Below, one piece after another: positions 1 through 9,010 of a DNA stretch of 64,000 bases. The stretch spans positions 1,392,501 through 1,456,500 of the forward strand of contig NZ_CP146986.1 in assembly GCF_037126175.1 (NCBI RefSeq), given 5' to 3'. The notes beneath the pieces were generated by a model. That model was not told where the DNA came from and made no database searches. It worked only from the letters and a program-made list of their open reading frames with translations. Source of the stretch: Pseudomonas sp. RSB 5.4. GTDB taxonomy: Bacteria > Pseudomonadota > Gammaproteobacteria > Pseudomonadales > Pseudomonadaceae. The position numbers were made by a program, and so were the translations under genes. Position 1 is the first letter of the stretch; the number at the start of each line of letters is the position of its first letter.

Positions 1-303
1 ATCGGCCAGGCCGCGTATTCCGCCTCCAAAGGCGCGATCGCCAGCCTGACCCTGCCGGCCGCCCGCGAACTGGCGCGCTTCGGCATCCGCGTGATGACCA
101 TCGCTCCAGGCATTTTCGAAACCCCGATGATGGCCGGCATGACCCCGGAAGTGCGCGAGTCGCTGGCCGCCGGCGTACCGTTCCCGCCGCGTCTTGGGAA
201 ACCTGCCGAGTACGCCGCGCTGGTTCGGCATATCATCGAAAACAGCATGCTCAACGGTGAGGTGATCCGTCTCGACGGCGCCTTGCGCATGGCCGCCAAG
301 TAA
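1..303 (+). CDS. short-chain dehydrogenase/reductase, 3-hydroxyacyl-CoA dehydrogenase type (C-terminal part)
   Basis: Only the last 100 codons are in the window; the reading frame is open from base 1 and stops at TAA 301-303. It contains the SDR catalytic YSASK (Tyr-x3-Lys) near the left edge, followed by the APGIFETPM segment typical of type II 3-hydroxyacyl-CoA dehydrogenases (HSD17B10-like), and ends in the usual LDGALRM tail. These enzymes oxidise 3-hydroxy-2-methylbutyryl-CoA with NAD in isoleucine breakdown. A thiolase starts 12 bases downstream on the same strand, so the two are probably co-transcribed. From memory, P. putida has the same order (dehydrogenase, thiolase, acyl-CoA dehydrogenase, hydratase). 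The substrate is inferred from context. Confidence 0.85.
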   Translation: MGQAAYSASKGAIASLTLPAARELARFGIRVMTIAPGIFETPMMAGMTPEVRESLAAGVPFPPRLGKPAEYAALVRHIIENSMLNGEVIRLDGALRMAAK

Positions 304-315
304 GGAGGATTTGTC

Positions 316-1509
316 ATGAGCCTTTCCAACGATCCAATTGTCATCGTCAGCGCCGTCCGCACCCCGATGGGCGGTTTTCAGGGCGAACTGAAAAGCCTCA
401 CCGCGCCGCAACTCGGTGCTGCGGCGATCAAGGCCGCGGTTGAACGCGCAGGCGTCGCCAGCGATGCGGTCGACGAAGTGCTGTTCGGTTGCGTATTGCC
501 CGCCGGCCTCGGTCAGGCGCCGGCACGGCAGGCGGCTCTGGGTGCCGGGCTGGATAAATCCACCCGTTGCACCACGGTCAACAAGATGTGCGGCTCGGGC
601 ATGGAAACCACCATTCTCGCCCACGATATGCTGCGGGCCGGCAGCGCCGACGTGGTGATCGCCGGCGGCATGGAAAGCATGTCCAACTCGCCATATCTGC
701 TGGATCGTGCCCGCGCCGGTTACCGCATGGGCCATGGCCGGGTGCTCGACTCGATGTTCCTCGACGGCCTCGAAGACGCCTACGACAAGGGCCGTCTGAT
801 GGGCACCTTCGCCGAAGACTGCGCCGAAACCAACGACTTCAGCCGCGAAGCCCAGGATGCCTTTGCTATCGCTTCGACCACCCGCGCCCAGCAGGCGATC
901 AAGGACGGCAGCTTCAAGGCCGAGATCGTTCCGCTGACCGTGACCGTCGGCAAGGAACAAGTGCTGATCAGCAACGACGAGCAGCCGCCGAAAGCCAAAC
1001 TGGACAAGGTCGCCTCACTGAAACCGGCGTTCCGCGAAGGCGGCACGGTGACGGCGGCGAACTCCAGTTCGATCTCCGACGGCGCTGCGGCGCTGGTGCT
1101 GATGCGCCAGTCGCAAGCGCAGAAACTCGGTCTGAAGCCACTGGCGGTGATTCACGGCCACGCGGCGTTTGCCGACACTCCGGGCCTGTTCCCGGTGGCA
1201 CCGATTGGCGCGATCAAGAAGCTGGTGAAGAAGACCGGTTGGGCGCTGAACGAGGTCGACCTGTTCGAGATCAACGAAGCGTTCGCCGTGGTGGCGATGG
1301 CGGCGATGACCCATCTGGAGATCCCCCACGACAAGCTCAACGTGCATGGCGGCGCCTGCGCGCTGGGCCATCCGATCGGTGCCTCGGGCGCGCGGATTCT
1401 GGTGACCTTGCTCTCGGCCCTGCGCCAGAAGGGCCTGAAACGCGGGATCGCAGCGATTTGCATCGGCGGCGGTGAAGCCACGGCGATGGCCGTGGAATGC
1501 GTCTACTGA
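316..1509 (+). CDS. acetyl-CoA C-acyltransferase (thiolase)
   Basis: A 397-residue thiolase of normal length. The nucleophilic cysteine lies in VNKMCGSGME (about Cys92), the His in CALGHPIGASG (about 350) and the second Cys in CIGGGEA near the C-terminus, so all catalytic residues are present. The start ATG at 316 follows a good GGAGG at 303-308. It would cleave 2-methylacetoacetyl-CoA (or acetoacetyl-CoA) with CoA to give acetyl-CoA and propionyl-CoA, the last step of isoleucine degradation. That substrate is inferred from the flanking dehydrogenase, acyl-CoA dehydrogenase and hydratase genes. Confidence 0.92.
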   Translation: MSLSNDPIVIVSAVRTPMGGFQGELKSLTAPQLGAAAIKAAVERAGVASDAVDEVLFGCVLPAGLGQAPARQAALGAGLDKSTRCTTVNKMCGSGMETTILAHDMLRAGSADVVIAGGMESMSNSPYLLDRARAGYRMGHGRVLDSMFLDGLEDAYDKGRLMGTFAEDCAETNDFSREAQDAFAIASTTRAQQAIKDGSFKAEIVPLTVTVGKEQVLISNDEQPPKAKLDKVASLKPAFREGGTVTAANSSSISDGAAALVLMRQSQAQKLGLKPLAVIHGHAAFADTPGLFPVAPIGAIKKLVKKTGWALNEVDLFEINEAFAVVAMAAMTHLEIPHDKLNVHGGACALGHPIGASGARILVTLLSALRQKGLKRGIAAICIGGGEATAMAVECVY

Positions 1510-1528
1510 AGCCAACATCTGACTGTCC

Positions 1529-1619
1529 TTGTGGGAGGGGGCTTGCTCCCGAAAGCGGTGTGTCATTCAGAAGTTATTTGACTGACCCGGCCTCTTCGGG
1601 AGCAAGCCCCCTCCCACAA
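1529..1619. repeat. REP-type inverted repeat
   Basis: Two 25-base arms (1529-1553 and 1595-1619) are near-perfect reverse complements built on GTGGGAGGGGGCTTGCTCCC, separated by about 41 bases. This is the common Pseudomonas intergenic REP pair (REPIN-like). It sits between the thiolase and acyl-CoA dehydrogenase genes and may stabilise or attenuate the transcript. Confidence 0.9.
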
Positions 1620-1654
1620 TGAACGGGTGGTGTTACCAGAATTAAGGATTCACC

Positions 1655-2782
1655 ATGATTCCCAACGAAGACCAATCCCAGATTCGCGACATGGCCCGGC
1701 AGTTCGCCGAGGAACGACTGAAACCGTTCGCCGCCGAGTGGGATCGCGAGCACCGTTTCCCCAAGGAAGCCATCGGCGAGATGGCCGAGCTGGGCTTCTT
1801 CGGCATGCTGGTGCCGGAGCAGTGGGGCGGTTGTGATACCGGCTACCTGGCCTACGCCATGGCCCTGGAAGAAATCGCCGCCGGCGACGGCGCCTGCTCG
1901 ACCATCATGAGCGTGCACAACTCGGTCGGCTGCGTGCCGATCCTCAAGTTCGGCAACGACGATCAGCGCGAACGCTTCCTCAAACCGCTGGCCAGCGGCG
2001 CGATGCTCGGTGCGTTCGCATTGACCGAGCCGCAGGCCGGCTCCGACGCCAGCAGCCTGAAAACCCGCGCGCGCCTCGAAGGCGATCACTACGTGCTCAA
2101 CGGCTGCAAACAGTTCATCACTTCCGGGCAGAACGCCGGGATCGTGATCGTGTTTGCGGTGACTGACCCGAGTGCCGGCAAACGCGGCATCACCGCGTTC
2201 ATCGTGCCCACCGATTCAGCGGGCTACAAAGTCGCCCGGGTCGAAGACAAGCTCGGCCAGCATGCTTCGGACACCTGCCAGATTCTGTTTGAAGACGTGA
2301 AAGTGCCGGTCGCCAACCGCTTGGGTGAGGAGGGTGAAGGCTACAAGATTGCCTTGGCCAACCTCGAAGGCGGACGCGTCGGCATCGCTTCGCAAGCGGT
2401 GGGCATGGCCCGTGCCGCGTTCGAAGCGGCCCGCGATTACGCCCGTGAGCGCGACACTTTCGGCAAACCGATCATCGAGCACCAGGCCGTGGCCTTCCGT
2501 CTCGCCGACATGGCCACGCAGATCGCCGTTGCCCGGCAAATGGTGCATTACGCCGCCGCCCTGCGTGACAGCGGTCAGCCGGCGCTGGTCGAGGCTTCGA
2601 TGGCCAAACTGTTCGCCTCGGAAATGGCCGAGAAGGTTTGCTCAATGGCGTTGCAGACGCTGGGCGGTTACGGTTATCTCAACGACTTCCCGCTGGAACG
2701 CATCTACCGCGACGTGCGCGTCTGCCAGATCTACGAAGGCACCAGCGACATTCAGCGCATGGTTATTTCGCGCAATCTCTGA
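1655..2782 (+). CDS. acyl-CoA dehydrogenase (short/branched-chain type)
   Basis: A 375-residue FAD acyl-CoA dehydrogenase of standard length. It shows [11 protein letters not shown] (flavin and substrate contact), the central [17 protein letters not shown] helix region, and the C-terminal [16 protein letters not shown] signature whose Glu is the catalytic base in short-chain members. It would convert a branched acyl-CoA such as 2-methylbutyryl-CoA to the 2-enoyl-CoA and pass electrons to ETF. The hydratase gene begins 15 bases after its stop. Upstream it is separated from the thiolase by a REP element, so the operon may have an internal attenuation point. Confidence 0.92.
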   Translation: MIPNEDQSQIRDMARQFAEERLKPFAAEWDREHRFPKEAIGEMAELGFFGMLVPEQWGGCDTGYLAYAMALEEIAAGDGACSTIMSVHNSVGCVPILKFGNDDQRERFLKPLASGAMLGAFALTEPQAGSDASSLKTRARLEGDHYVLNGCKQFITSGQNAGIVIVFAVTDPSAGKRGITAFIVPTDSAGYKVARVEDKLGQHASDTCQILFEDVKVPVANRLGEEGEGYKIALANLEGGRVGIASQAVGMARAAFEAARDYARERDTFGKPIIEHQAVAFRLADMATQIAVARQMVHYAAALRDSGQPALVEASMAKLFASEMAEKVCSMALQTLGGYGYLNDFPLERIYRDVRVCQIYEGTSDIQRMVISRNL

Positions 2783-2797
2783 CAAGGAATCTTGCCC

Positions 2798-3571
2798 ATG
2801 ACTTACGAAACGATTCTGCTGGAAAACCACGGCCGCGTCGGCCTGATCACGCTGAACCGACCACAGGCGCTGAACGCCCTGAACGCGCAACTGGTCAGTG
2901 AAGTGAACCACGCCCTCGACGGCCTGGAAGCCGACACCAATATCGGTTGCATCGTCATCACCGGTTCGAAGAAAGCTTTTGCCGCCGGCGCCGACATCAA
3001 GGAAATGGCCGAACTCACCTATCCGCAGATCTACATGGATGATCTGTTCAGCGACAGCGACCGCCTGGCCAACCGACGCAAGCCGATCATCGCTGCGGTC
3101 AACGGCTTCGCCCTCGGTGGCGGCTGTGAACTGGCGCTGATGTGCGACTTCATTCTGGCCGGCGACAGTGCCAAATTCGGCCAGCCGGAAATCAACCTCG
3201 GCGTGCTCCCGGGCATGGGCGGCACCCAGCGCCTGACCCGCGCCGTGGGCAAGGCCAAGGCCATGGAAATGTGCCTGAGCGGGCGGATGATCGATGCGGA
3301 GGAAGCCGAGCGCTGCGGCATCGTCGCGCGGATCGTGCCGAGCGATGAGTTGCTCGACGAGGCGCTGAAAGTCGCCGCGGTGATCGCCAGCAAATCGCTG
3401 CCGATTGCGATGATGGTCAAGGAAAGCGTCAACCGCGCCTTTGAGGTCAACCTGACTGAAGGCGTACGTTTCGAGCGTCGGGTGTTCCATGCGGCGTTCG
3501 CCACCCAGGATCAGAAAGAAGGGATGGCCGCGTTTGTGGCCAAGCGGACGCCGGAGTTTCAGGGCAAATAA
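2798..3571 (+). CDS. enoyl-CoA hydratase
   Basis: A 257-residue crotonase-fold protein. The ATG at 2798 is chosen over an upstream TTG because AAGGA at 2784-2788 is correctly spaced for it. It has the oxyanion-hole segments [13 protein letters not shown] and [16 protein letters not shown], plus [19 protein letters not shown], so the two glutamates needed for hydration (GGCE and PEI) are present. It hydrates the 2-enoyl-CoA (for example tiglyl-CoA) made by the preceding dehydrogenase and feeds the SDR enzyme at the left edge. With its neighbours it forms a complete beta-oxidation-like cycle for a branched acyl-CoA. Confidence 0.92.
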   Translation: MTYETILLENHGRVGLITLNRPQALNALNAQLVSEVNHALDGLEADTNIGCIVITGSKKAFAAGADIKEMAELTYPQIYMDDLFSDSDRLANRRKPIIAAVNGFALGGGCELALMCDFILAGDSAKFGQPEINLGVLPGMGGTQRLTRAVGKAKAMEMCLSGRMIDAEEAERCGIVARIVPSDELLDEALKVAAVIASKSLPIAMMVKESVNRAFEVNLTEGVRFERRVFHAAFATQDQKEGMAAFVAKRTPEFQGK

Positions 3572-3591
3572 TGCGCTGACCTGACTGACGC

Positions 3592-3668
3592 CTTCGCGAG
3601 CAAGCCCGCTCCCACATGGGATTTGTGTACGACGCAGATCCAATGTGGGAGCGGGCTTGCTCGCGAAG
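3592..3668. repeat. REP-type inverted repeat
   Basis: Inverted arms CTTCGCGAGCAAGCCCGCTC and its reverse complement flank a ~25-base centre, a second subtype of Pseudomonas REP. It lies between convergent genes (hydratase on +, acyl-CoA dehydrogenase on -), where it can act as a two-way transcription barrier. Confidence 0.9.
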
Positions 3669-3677
3669 CTTTTGGCA

Positions 3678-4829
3678 TTACAACTGATAGTTCTTCAATT
3701 CTCGGGCAATCACCATCCGCTGAATCTCGCTCGAGCCTTCATAGATCTGGGTAATCCGCACATCGCGGTAGTACTTCTCGACCGGATAGTCCTCCAGATA
3801 CCCATACCCGCCATGAATCTGAATCGCCGAGGAGCAGACCTTCTCGGCCATTTCCGAGGCGAACAGTTTGGCCTGTGACGCCTCCGACAGGCACGGCTTG
3901 CCCGCTGTGCGCAGACGCGCCGCGTGCAGGATCATCAGTCGCGCCGCGTTGATTTGCATGTGCATGTCGGCCAGCAGGTTGGCGATGCTCTGGTGCTCAT
4001 TGATCGGCTTGCCGAACTGGATTCGGTCGCGGGAGTAAACCAGCGCCGCTTCAAACGCCGCCCGGGCGATGCCCAAGGCTTGCGCAGCGATGCCGATGCG
4101 GCCGCCTTCAAGGTTGGACAAGGCAATCGCCAGGCCCTTGCCGCGCTCGCCGAGGAGATTGGCTTCGGGAATGCTGCAGTTGTTCAACGTCACCGCACAG
4201 GTGTCGGAAGCGCGGATGCCCATCTTGTGTTCGGTGCGATCGACGATGAACCCCGAAGTATCGGTGGGCACCAGGAACGCAGAAATGCCTTTCTTGCCCA
4301 GATCCGGGTCGGTCACCGCAAACACGATCGCCAGTTTCGCCCGTTTACCATTGCTGACGAATTGCTTGGCGCCGTTGATCACCCACTGGCCGTCACGCAG
4401 TTCGGCGCGGGTGCGCAGGTTGTGCGCCTCGGAGCCGGCCTGCGGTTCGGTGAGGCAGAAGCAGCCAATCATCTGGCCACTGGCGAGATCCGCCAGCCAG
4501 GTCTGTTTCTGCGCTTCGCTGCCGTAGTTCATGACCGGGCCGCAGCCCACCGAGTTGTGGATGCTCATGAATGCACCGGTGGCTCCGTCGCCGGCAGAAA
4601 TCTCTTCCACCGCCAGCGCATAGGCCACGTAATCGACGTAGGTGCCGCCCCATTCCTCGGGCACCACCATGCCGAGCAAACCGAGTTCGCCCATCTTCGC
4701 CACCAGCGCGTCGTCGATCCAGCCGGCCTTTTCCCAGGCTTGCGCATGGGGCGCGATTTCGCCGCGGGCGAAGTCCCGGGCCATGTCGCGGATCATCACT
4801 TGCTCTTCAGTCAGTTCGAGATCGTGCAT
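3678..4829 (-). CDS. acyl-CoA dehydrogenase
   Basis: A 383-residue acyl-CoA dehydrogenase with [13 protein letters not shown], the [23 protein letters not shown] segment, and the C-terminal [18 protein letters not shown] motif holding the catalytic glutamate. Its ATG (4829) follows the stop of the upstream hydrolase gene with three bases between, so translation is probably coupled. Pairing with a 3-hydroxyisobutyryl-CoA hydrolase suggests isobutyryl-CoA (valine pathway) as substrate, but this is inferred. It resembles the acyl-CoA dehydrogenase at 1655-2782 and is a paralogue rather than a recent copy. Confidence 0.9.
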   Translation of the reverse strand: MHDLELTEEQVMIRDMARDFARGEIAPHAQAWEKAGWIDDALVAKMGELGLLGMVVPEEWGGTYVDYVAYALAVEEISAGDGATGAFMSIHNSVGCGPVMNYGSEAQKQTWLADLASGQMIGCFCLTEPQAGSEAHNLRTRAELRDGQWVINGAKQFVSNGKRAKLAIVFAVTDPDLGKKGISAFLVPTDTSGFIVDRTEHKMGIRASDTCAVTLNNCSIPEANLLGERGKGLAIALSNLEGGRIGIAAQALGIARAAFEAALVYSRDRIQFGKPINEHQSIANLLADMHMQINAARLMILHAARLRTAGKPCLSEASQAKLFASEMAEKVCSSAIQIHGGYGYLEDYPVEKYYRDVRITQIYEGSSEIQRMVIARELKNYQL

Positions 4830-4832
4830 GGC

Positions 4833-5939
4833 TCAGCTCCCGCTCTCAGTAAAACCGTGGAAGAAACTCGCGACATGCCCGGCGTCCAGCGCAGCGAGGG
4901 TCGGCGGGTTCCAGCGTGGTGTCTTGTCTTTGTCGATCAGCAGGGCGCGCACGCCCTCGATCAGGTCGCCGCGTTCGAACCACTGGCGATCCAGATGCAG
5001 TTCGAGGGCGAAACAGTGTTCCAGGCTCAGGTGCCGACCGCGACGGAGCATTTCCAGGGTTACGGCCATCGCCAGTGGCGAGCGGGTCTCCAGCAGGTCG
5101 GCGGTGGTGGTCGCCCACTCATGGCTGTCGGCGACGGTGACTGCGCGCAGTTGCTCGACAATGCTCGGCACGTCCGGCAGGGCGAAGAAATGGTCGATGG
5201 CCGGGCGCAGTTTCTCCAGCGGTGCATCGGCCAGGGTTTGCACGCCATTTTTCGCGAGCAGACTCTGCAGATCCTTGAGCGGCGTATCGCGCCATTCCAG
5301 GTGATCGAGTTGTTCGTCGAGGCTCGCCAGTTTGCTGCTGTCGACAAACCAGTCGGCCAGCCCGCAGTACAACGCATCGGCCGCACGAATCTGCACGCCG
5401 CTGACGCCCAGATAGATCCCCAGTTCACCGGGAATCCGCGAGAGGAAATAGCTGCCGCCGACATCGGGGAAATAACCGATCGCCACCTCGGGCATCGCCA
5501 GACGACTCTTTTCGGTGACCACCCGCAGATCCGCACCTTGCACCAGGCCCATGCCACCGCCCAGGACGAAACCGTCCATCAAGGCCAGCACCGGTTTGCG
5601 GTAATGATGAATCGTCAGGTCGAGGGCGTATTCCTCGACGAAGAAATCTTCGTGCAGCGTGTCGCCGCTTTTGAAGCTGTCGTACAGCGAACGGATATCG
5701 CCACCGGCACAGAAAGCCTTGTCACCGGCACCGCGCAGCACAACCGCGCGCACGCTGGGGTCAGTGGCCCAGGCATCGAGTTGCTGCTGCAACTGACGAA
5801 CCATGTCGAGGGTGATGGCGTTGAGACCGGCGGGGCGGTTGAGGGTCAGGTGACCGATGTGATTGCGAACCTCGGCCAGCACTTCGTTTTGTGTGGCATC
5901 CATGGACGGCGTCCGCGGGGATGAAGCCTGAGCAGTCAT
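4833..5939 (-). CDS. enoyl-CoA hydratase/isomerase family, probable 3-hydroxyisobutyryl-CoA hydrolase
   Basis: With the ATG at 5939 (preceded by AGGGAG at good spacing) the protein is 368 residues; the open frame continues upstream to 6179 but that part looks non-coding. Crotonase-fold motifs are AFCAGGDIRSLYDS and GFVLGGGMGLVQGAD, and EVAIGYFPDVGGSYFLSR carries the residues typical of the hydrolase subfamily. The extra ~110 C-terminal residues also fit HIBCH proteins, which release 3-hydroxyisobutyrate from its CoA ester in valine degradation. It is the first gene of a two-gene minus-strand operon. Some Pseudomonas relatives are annotated only as enoyl-CoA hydratase. Confidence 0.85.
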   Translation of the reverse strand: MTAQASSPRTPSMDATQNEVLAEVRNHIGHLTLNRPAGLNAITLDMVRQLQQQLDAWATDPSVRAVVLRGAGDKAFCAGGDIRSLYDSFKSGDTLHEDFFVEEYALDLTIHHYRKPVLALMDGFVLGGGMGLVQGADLRVVTEKSRLAMPEVAIGYFPDVGGSYFLSRIPGELGIYLGVSGVQIRAADALYCGLADWFVDSSKLASLDEQLDHLEWRDTPLKDLQSLLAKNGVQTLADAPLEKLRPAIDHFFALPDVPSIVEQLRAVTVADSHEWATTTADLLETRSPLAMAVTLEMLRRGRHLSLEHCFALELHLDRQWFERGDLIEGVRALLIDKDKTPRWNPPTLAALDAGHVASFFHGFTESGS

Positions 5940-6080
5940 CACTAACTCCCTGCTTTTATTATCTTTATTCGAGAAGCTCGCGCGCGAGCGTTGACGGATC
6001 GTAACAGTGCAAATTTGCCGTTTACAACCGGGAAATGTGCAGGGGGAGTTTGCGTTTTTGCAGCAGGTTGAGGATTGCCG

Positions 6081-6181
6081 TTGTGGCGAGGGAGCTTGCT
6101 CCCTCTCGGCTGCGCAGCAGTCGTAATCCCGCGGTGTCGGACCGCTTCGCAGTCCGGCGGGAGCAAGCTCCCTCGTCACAA
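6081..6181. repeat. REP-type inverted repeat
   Basis: Arms TGTGGCGAGGGAGCTTGCTC (from 6082) and GAGCAAGCTCCCTCGTCACA (to 6180) are inverted with one mismatch. The ~60-base centre contains a further small GC-rich inverted segment (GGACCGCTTCGCAGTCC). It lies between two minus-strand genes. Confidence 0.85.
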
Positions 6182-6193
6182 TGATGCAGGTGG

Positions 6194-6889
6194 TTATCGG
6201 GTGAAAACTTCGCCGATGCTGCGGCGTTTGGCGTGCAGCTCGCTGGCGTGGATCAGTTGTTCGAGGTCTTCGGGGGTGACGTCGATAAAGGCTTCCATGT
6301 CGGCCAATGCCAGTTTCAAATCCTCAGCGGTAATTGCCTGGCTATCGACGGGAGCCAGCAGCGGCGCTGGCTCGACCGGGCGCTTGGGGTAGCGGATGCG
6401 CGTCAGGTTGTTGTAGGCCAGGGCGCTGAGCAGCATGCAGGCGGCGGCGAGCATCACCGGTTCCATGGCTTTCCAGTCCATGGCGATAGTGGCCGGATCG
6501 GCCAGCACCAGCGTCAGCGCCAAGGCGCCGGCCGGTGGATGCAGGCAACGCAGCCAGCACATCAGGATCAGCGCCATGCCCGCCGCCAGGCAGGCGCTGC
6601 CGAGGGTTCGGCCGAGGACGTGGGCCACCAATAGCGCGACCACGCTGGCGCACAGATAGCCGCCGATGATCGACCACGGTTGCGCGAGTGCGCCGGAAGA
6701 CACGGCAAACAGCAACACGGCCGAGGCGCCCAACGGCCCGATCAGGTGATACGCGACCTCAATGCCGAACACTTGACTGCATGCCCAGACGCTGAACAAG
6801 GTGCCCAGCGCCATGCCGATCGCGGCGCGGCTCCATTCGGTGGGGCGGGTGTTGATGGCGGCGGGCAACCAGCGAGCGAGCATGTACAT
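6194..6889 (-). CDS. HPP family integral membrane protein
   Basis: About 231 residues from ATG 6889 (AAGGAC upstream; another ATG at 6883 is possible, and a TTG at 6916 is less likely). It has four hydrophobic segments in the first 170 residues and the family hallmark LHPPAGALALTLVL, whose His-Pro-Pro names the HPP family. The C-terminal ~60 residues are soluble and acidic (EDLKLALADMEAF). HPP proteins are small membrane proteins, some of which have been linked to nitrite or other anion transport; the role here is unknown. Confidence 0.85.
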   Translation of the reverse strand: MYMLARWLPAAINTRPTEWSRAAIGMALGTLFSVWACSQVFGIEVAYHLIGPLGASAVLLFAVSSGALAQPWSIIGGYLCASVVALLVAHVLGRTLGSACLAAGMALILMCWLRCLHPPAGALALTLVLADPATIAMDWKAMEPVMLAAACMLLSALAYNNLTRIRYPKRPVEPAPLLAPVDSQAITAEDLKLALADMEAFIDVTPEDLEQLIHASELHAKRRSIGEVFTR

Positions 6890-7036
6890 CGGGTCCTTGC
6901 GGTAAATTCGGGGCAAAAAAAGGACTTGTCCGTTTCGGAAAGTCCTCGAAGCGTTCCAACTATTGGGGGAGGAACGCGTACAGTGTGCCGTGCAAACTCG
7001 ATGCTGACAAATTCATATAAATGCTGCTTCAGTGCA

Positions 7037-8215
7037 TTATTTTTGAATTATCGCCGCGCGGCGTCCACTGACAAAACACAAATACCCGCCCAACGCCGCC
7101 AGGGCGCTCAAGGCGTAGAACATGCTCGGCGCCGGCGTGTGCATCAACAGGAACCCGCACATCACCGGACTCACCGCGCCGCCTAACGCCGCGAGGTTCT
7201 GCGCGCCGTAGTAACTGCCGCGCAGCTCTTCCGGGGCCAGGGTGTCGACGAAGAGGAAATCCGCCGGGTAAATGATCATCTCGCCGAGGGTGAAGATGAA
7301 CATCGCCACGCACCAGCCGACCAGACTGTCGGCCAGGCTGAAGCCGATCAGACCGACGATGAACAACGCGGTGCCGCCGGCAATCCAGTAGCGCAGATGC
7401 TCACGTTTGAGGAATCGCCCGATCTGGTATTGCAGCAGGATCACCGTGATCGCGTTGCAGGCGAGCAGGGCGGCCATGGTGTCGAGTGTCTGGTCCTGCG
7501 TGTGGGTCACCAGCAGGTACTGCGACAGGTACAGGGTGAAGCGCCCGTGAACCAGGGTGCTGAGCAGGCAACCAAAGGTGAACAGGATCATCGTGCGGTC
7601 GTTTTTCAGGATGATCAGGGTGTTCAGGAAACTCTGCGGTTGGCTGACCTGCGACAGCGGACTGGCCTCGCGGGACACACCCAGCAGCAGGAAAACGCTG
7701 CCGGCGGCAATCAGCCCCGCGACAATAAACGGCGCTGAAGGCTGAACGCCGGCAATCACCACGCCGATCATCGGGCCGACGGCGTAGCCAATATTGGTCA
7801 GCGTGTAGTTCAGCGAGAACGCCTTGACCCGCTGGCCGACCGGCAGGTTTTCACTGAGCATCGCTTTGGAGCAGATCAGGAACAGCGCCGACGCCGTTTC
7901 ACTGATGATCAGCACCAGCGTGACCAGGTACAGATTCTGCGCGAAGGTCAGCAGCATCAGGCCGACACCGCTGGAAAGCATGGTCAGGATCAACAGCTGA
8001 CGCTTGTCGAGGCGATCGATGATGTAGCCGCCGTACAGCGACAACAGCGTGGCACTGAACACGGCGATGCCCAACAGCAGACCGACGTCCTGCGGGTTAA
8101 GGCCCAGTTTGTTGCTGAGAAACAAGGTCAGCAGCGGACTGATCAGGGCGCGGCTGATGACGATGCTCAGCGAGGTGATCATCAGTCGGCGGATCAGGCA
8201 GGAGTAGGTGGCCAC
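7037..8215 (-). CDS. MFS transporter
   Basis: A 392-residue protein, hydrophobic throughout, with about 12 membrane segments. The MFS loop 2-3 motif appears as GGYIIDRLDKRQLL, followed by the helix LILTMLSSGVGLMLLTF. It is of the MdtH/multidrug-efflux size class; the substrate cannot be told. The start is GTG at 8215, with AAGGAC 12 bases upstream; no ATG lies nearby in frame except Met12. It is a single gene between a hydrophobic HPP gene and a REP element. Confidence 0.85.
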   Translation of the reverse strand: MATYSCLIRRLMITSLSIVISRALISPLLTLFLSNKLGLNPQDVGLLLGIAVFSATLLSLYGGYIIDRLDKRQLLILTMLSSGVGLMLLTFAQNLYLVTLVLIISETASALFLICSKAMLSENLPVGQRVKAFSLNYTLTNIGYAVGPMIGVVIAGVQPSAPFIVAGLIAAGSVFLLLGVSREASPLSQVSQPQSFLNTLIILKNDRTMILFTFGCLLSTLVHGRFTLYLSQYLLVTHTQDQTLDTMAALLACNAITVILLQYQIGRFLKREHLRYWIAGGTALFIVGLIGFSLADSLVGWCVAMFIFTLGEMIIYPADFLFVDTLAPEELRGSYYGAQNLAALGGAVSPVMCGFLLMHTPAPSMFYALSALAALGGYLCFVSGRRAAIIQK

Positions 8216-8309
8216 GAAGAGATCAATGTCCTTATTTCAGAATGCGCGGGTGAGCCTTGCCATCCTCACCGGGTCCCGCTCAGCGGTCAACCTGACACAC
8301 CGCAAATCC

Positions 8310-8400
8310 GTGTGGGAGCGGGCTTGCTCGCGAAGGGGCCGGCACATCCAGCATCTTTATCAGCAGGCACACCGCCTTCGCGAGCAAGCCCGCTCCCACA
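8310..8400. repeat. REP-type inverted repeat
   Basis: TGTGGGAGCGGGCTTGCTCG and its reverse complement flank a ~40-base centre. It is the same subtype as the repeat at 3592-3668 and lies between the MFS and acetyltransferase genes. Confidence 0.9.
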
Positions 8401-8419
8401 GAGGGGATCGGCGGTGTTA

Positions 8420-8938
8420 TCAATAGAGGGGCAGGCGCATGGCGCAGCGGCGTTCGGCGGCAAAACCCTGTTCGATTTCTTTCTGCAGAGCATCGAGCAA
8501 ATGCGCTTCGTGCTCACCGGGTGCGACTTCCACAAACCCCATCCGCTGATAAAAAGGCGCATTCCACGGCACGTCGCGAAACGTGGTCAGGGTCACCGCG
8601 CGCATTTGCTCGCAGCGGGCATGTTCAATCGCGGCCAGCAGCAGTTGACGGCCCACGCCTTGTCCCTGAAACGCGAGGCTGACCGACAGTTCTTCAATGT
8701 GCAGCAAGTTGTCGAAATCCAGCGCGCGGATAAAACCTGCGAGTTGCGCCGAGGTGGTTTCGGCGACCCAGACGTGGGCATTGTCGATGGCTTGGCGGTG
8801 TTGCGCGGCGCTTGCCACGTCGGTGTCGGCAAGCCAGGCGAGGGTTGGATCTGTGCGAAACAGCTCGGCGGCCGAGCGTTCGATGGCGGGGAGGGCGGCG
8901 GCATCATTCTGCCGCGCCCGGCGTACAACAAAACTCAT
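8420..8938 (-). CDS. GNAT family N-acetyltransferase
   Basis: 172 residues from ATG 8938 (AGGGA ten bases upstream; a TTG at 8944 is the alternative). The GNAT core is clear: beta-strand IEELSVSLAFQGQGVGRQLLLAAIEHA, in which QGQGVG is the acetyl-CoA pyrophosphate loop (about residues 85-91), and then the F-x-x-x-FYQRMGF segment. It transfers an acetyl group from acetyl-CoA to an unknown amine substrate. Confidence 0.85.
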   Translation of the reverse strand: MSFVVRRARQNDAAALPAIERSAAELFRTDPTLAWLADTDVASAAQHRQAIDNAHVWVAETTSAQLAGFIRALDFDNLLHIEELSVSLAFQGQGVGRQLLLAAIEHARCEQMRAVTLTTFRDVPWNAPFYQRMGFVEVAPGEHEAHLLDALQKEIEQGFAAERRCAMRLPLY

Positions 8939-8968
8939 GGTCAAGAAATCCCTGTAGGCGCTGTCGCT

Positions 8969-8999
8969 GGCTGCGATCCAAAATCAGAAGATCGCAGCC
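8969..8999. terminator. hairpin downstream of the arn-linked GT39 gene
   Basis: GGCTGCGATC (8969-8978) and GATCGCAGCC (8990-8999) form a perfect 10-bp stem with an 11-base loop just after the stop of the minus-strand operon ending at 9011. There is no clear T-run, so it may be a REP half-element working as a transcript end rather than a classic terminator. Confidence 0.5.
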
Positions 9000-9010
9000 T
9001 TCGACAAGGT

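Noticed and set aside
3924..5924. 666-codon plus-strand frame
   Set aside because: It is a GC-rich shadow of the minus-strand acyl-CoA dehydrogenase and hydrolase genes, which carry full family motifs.
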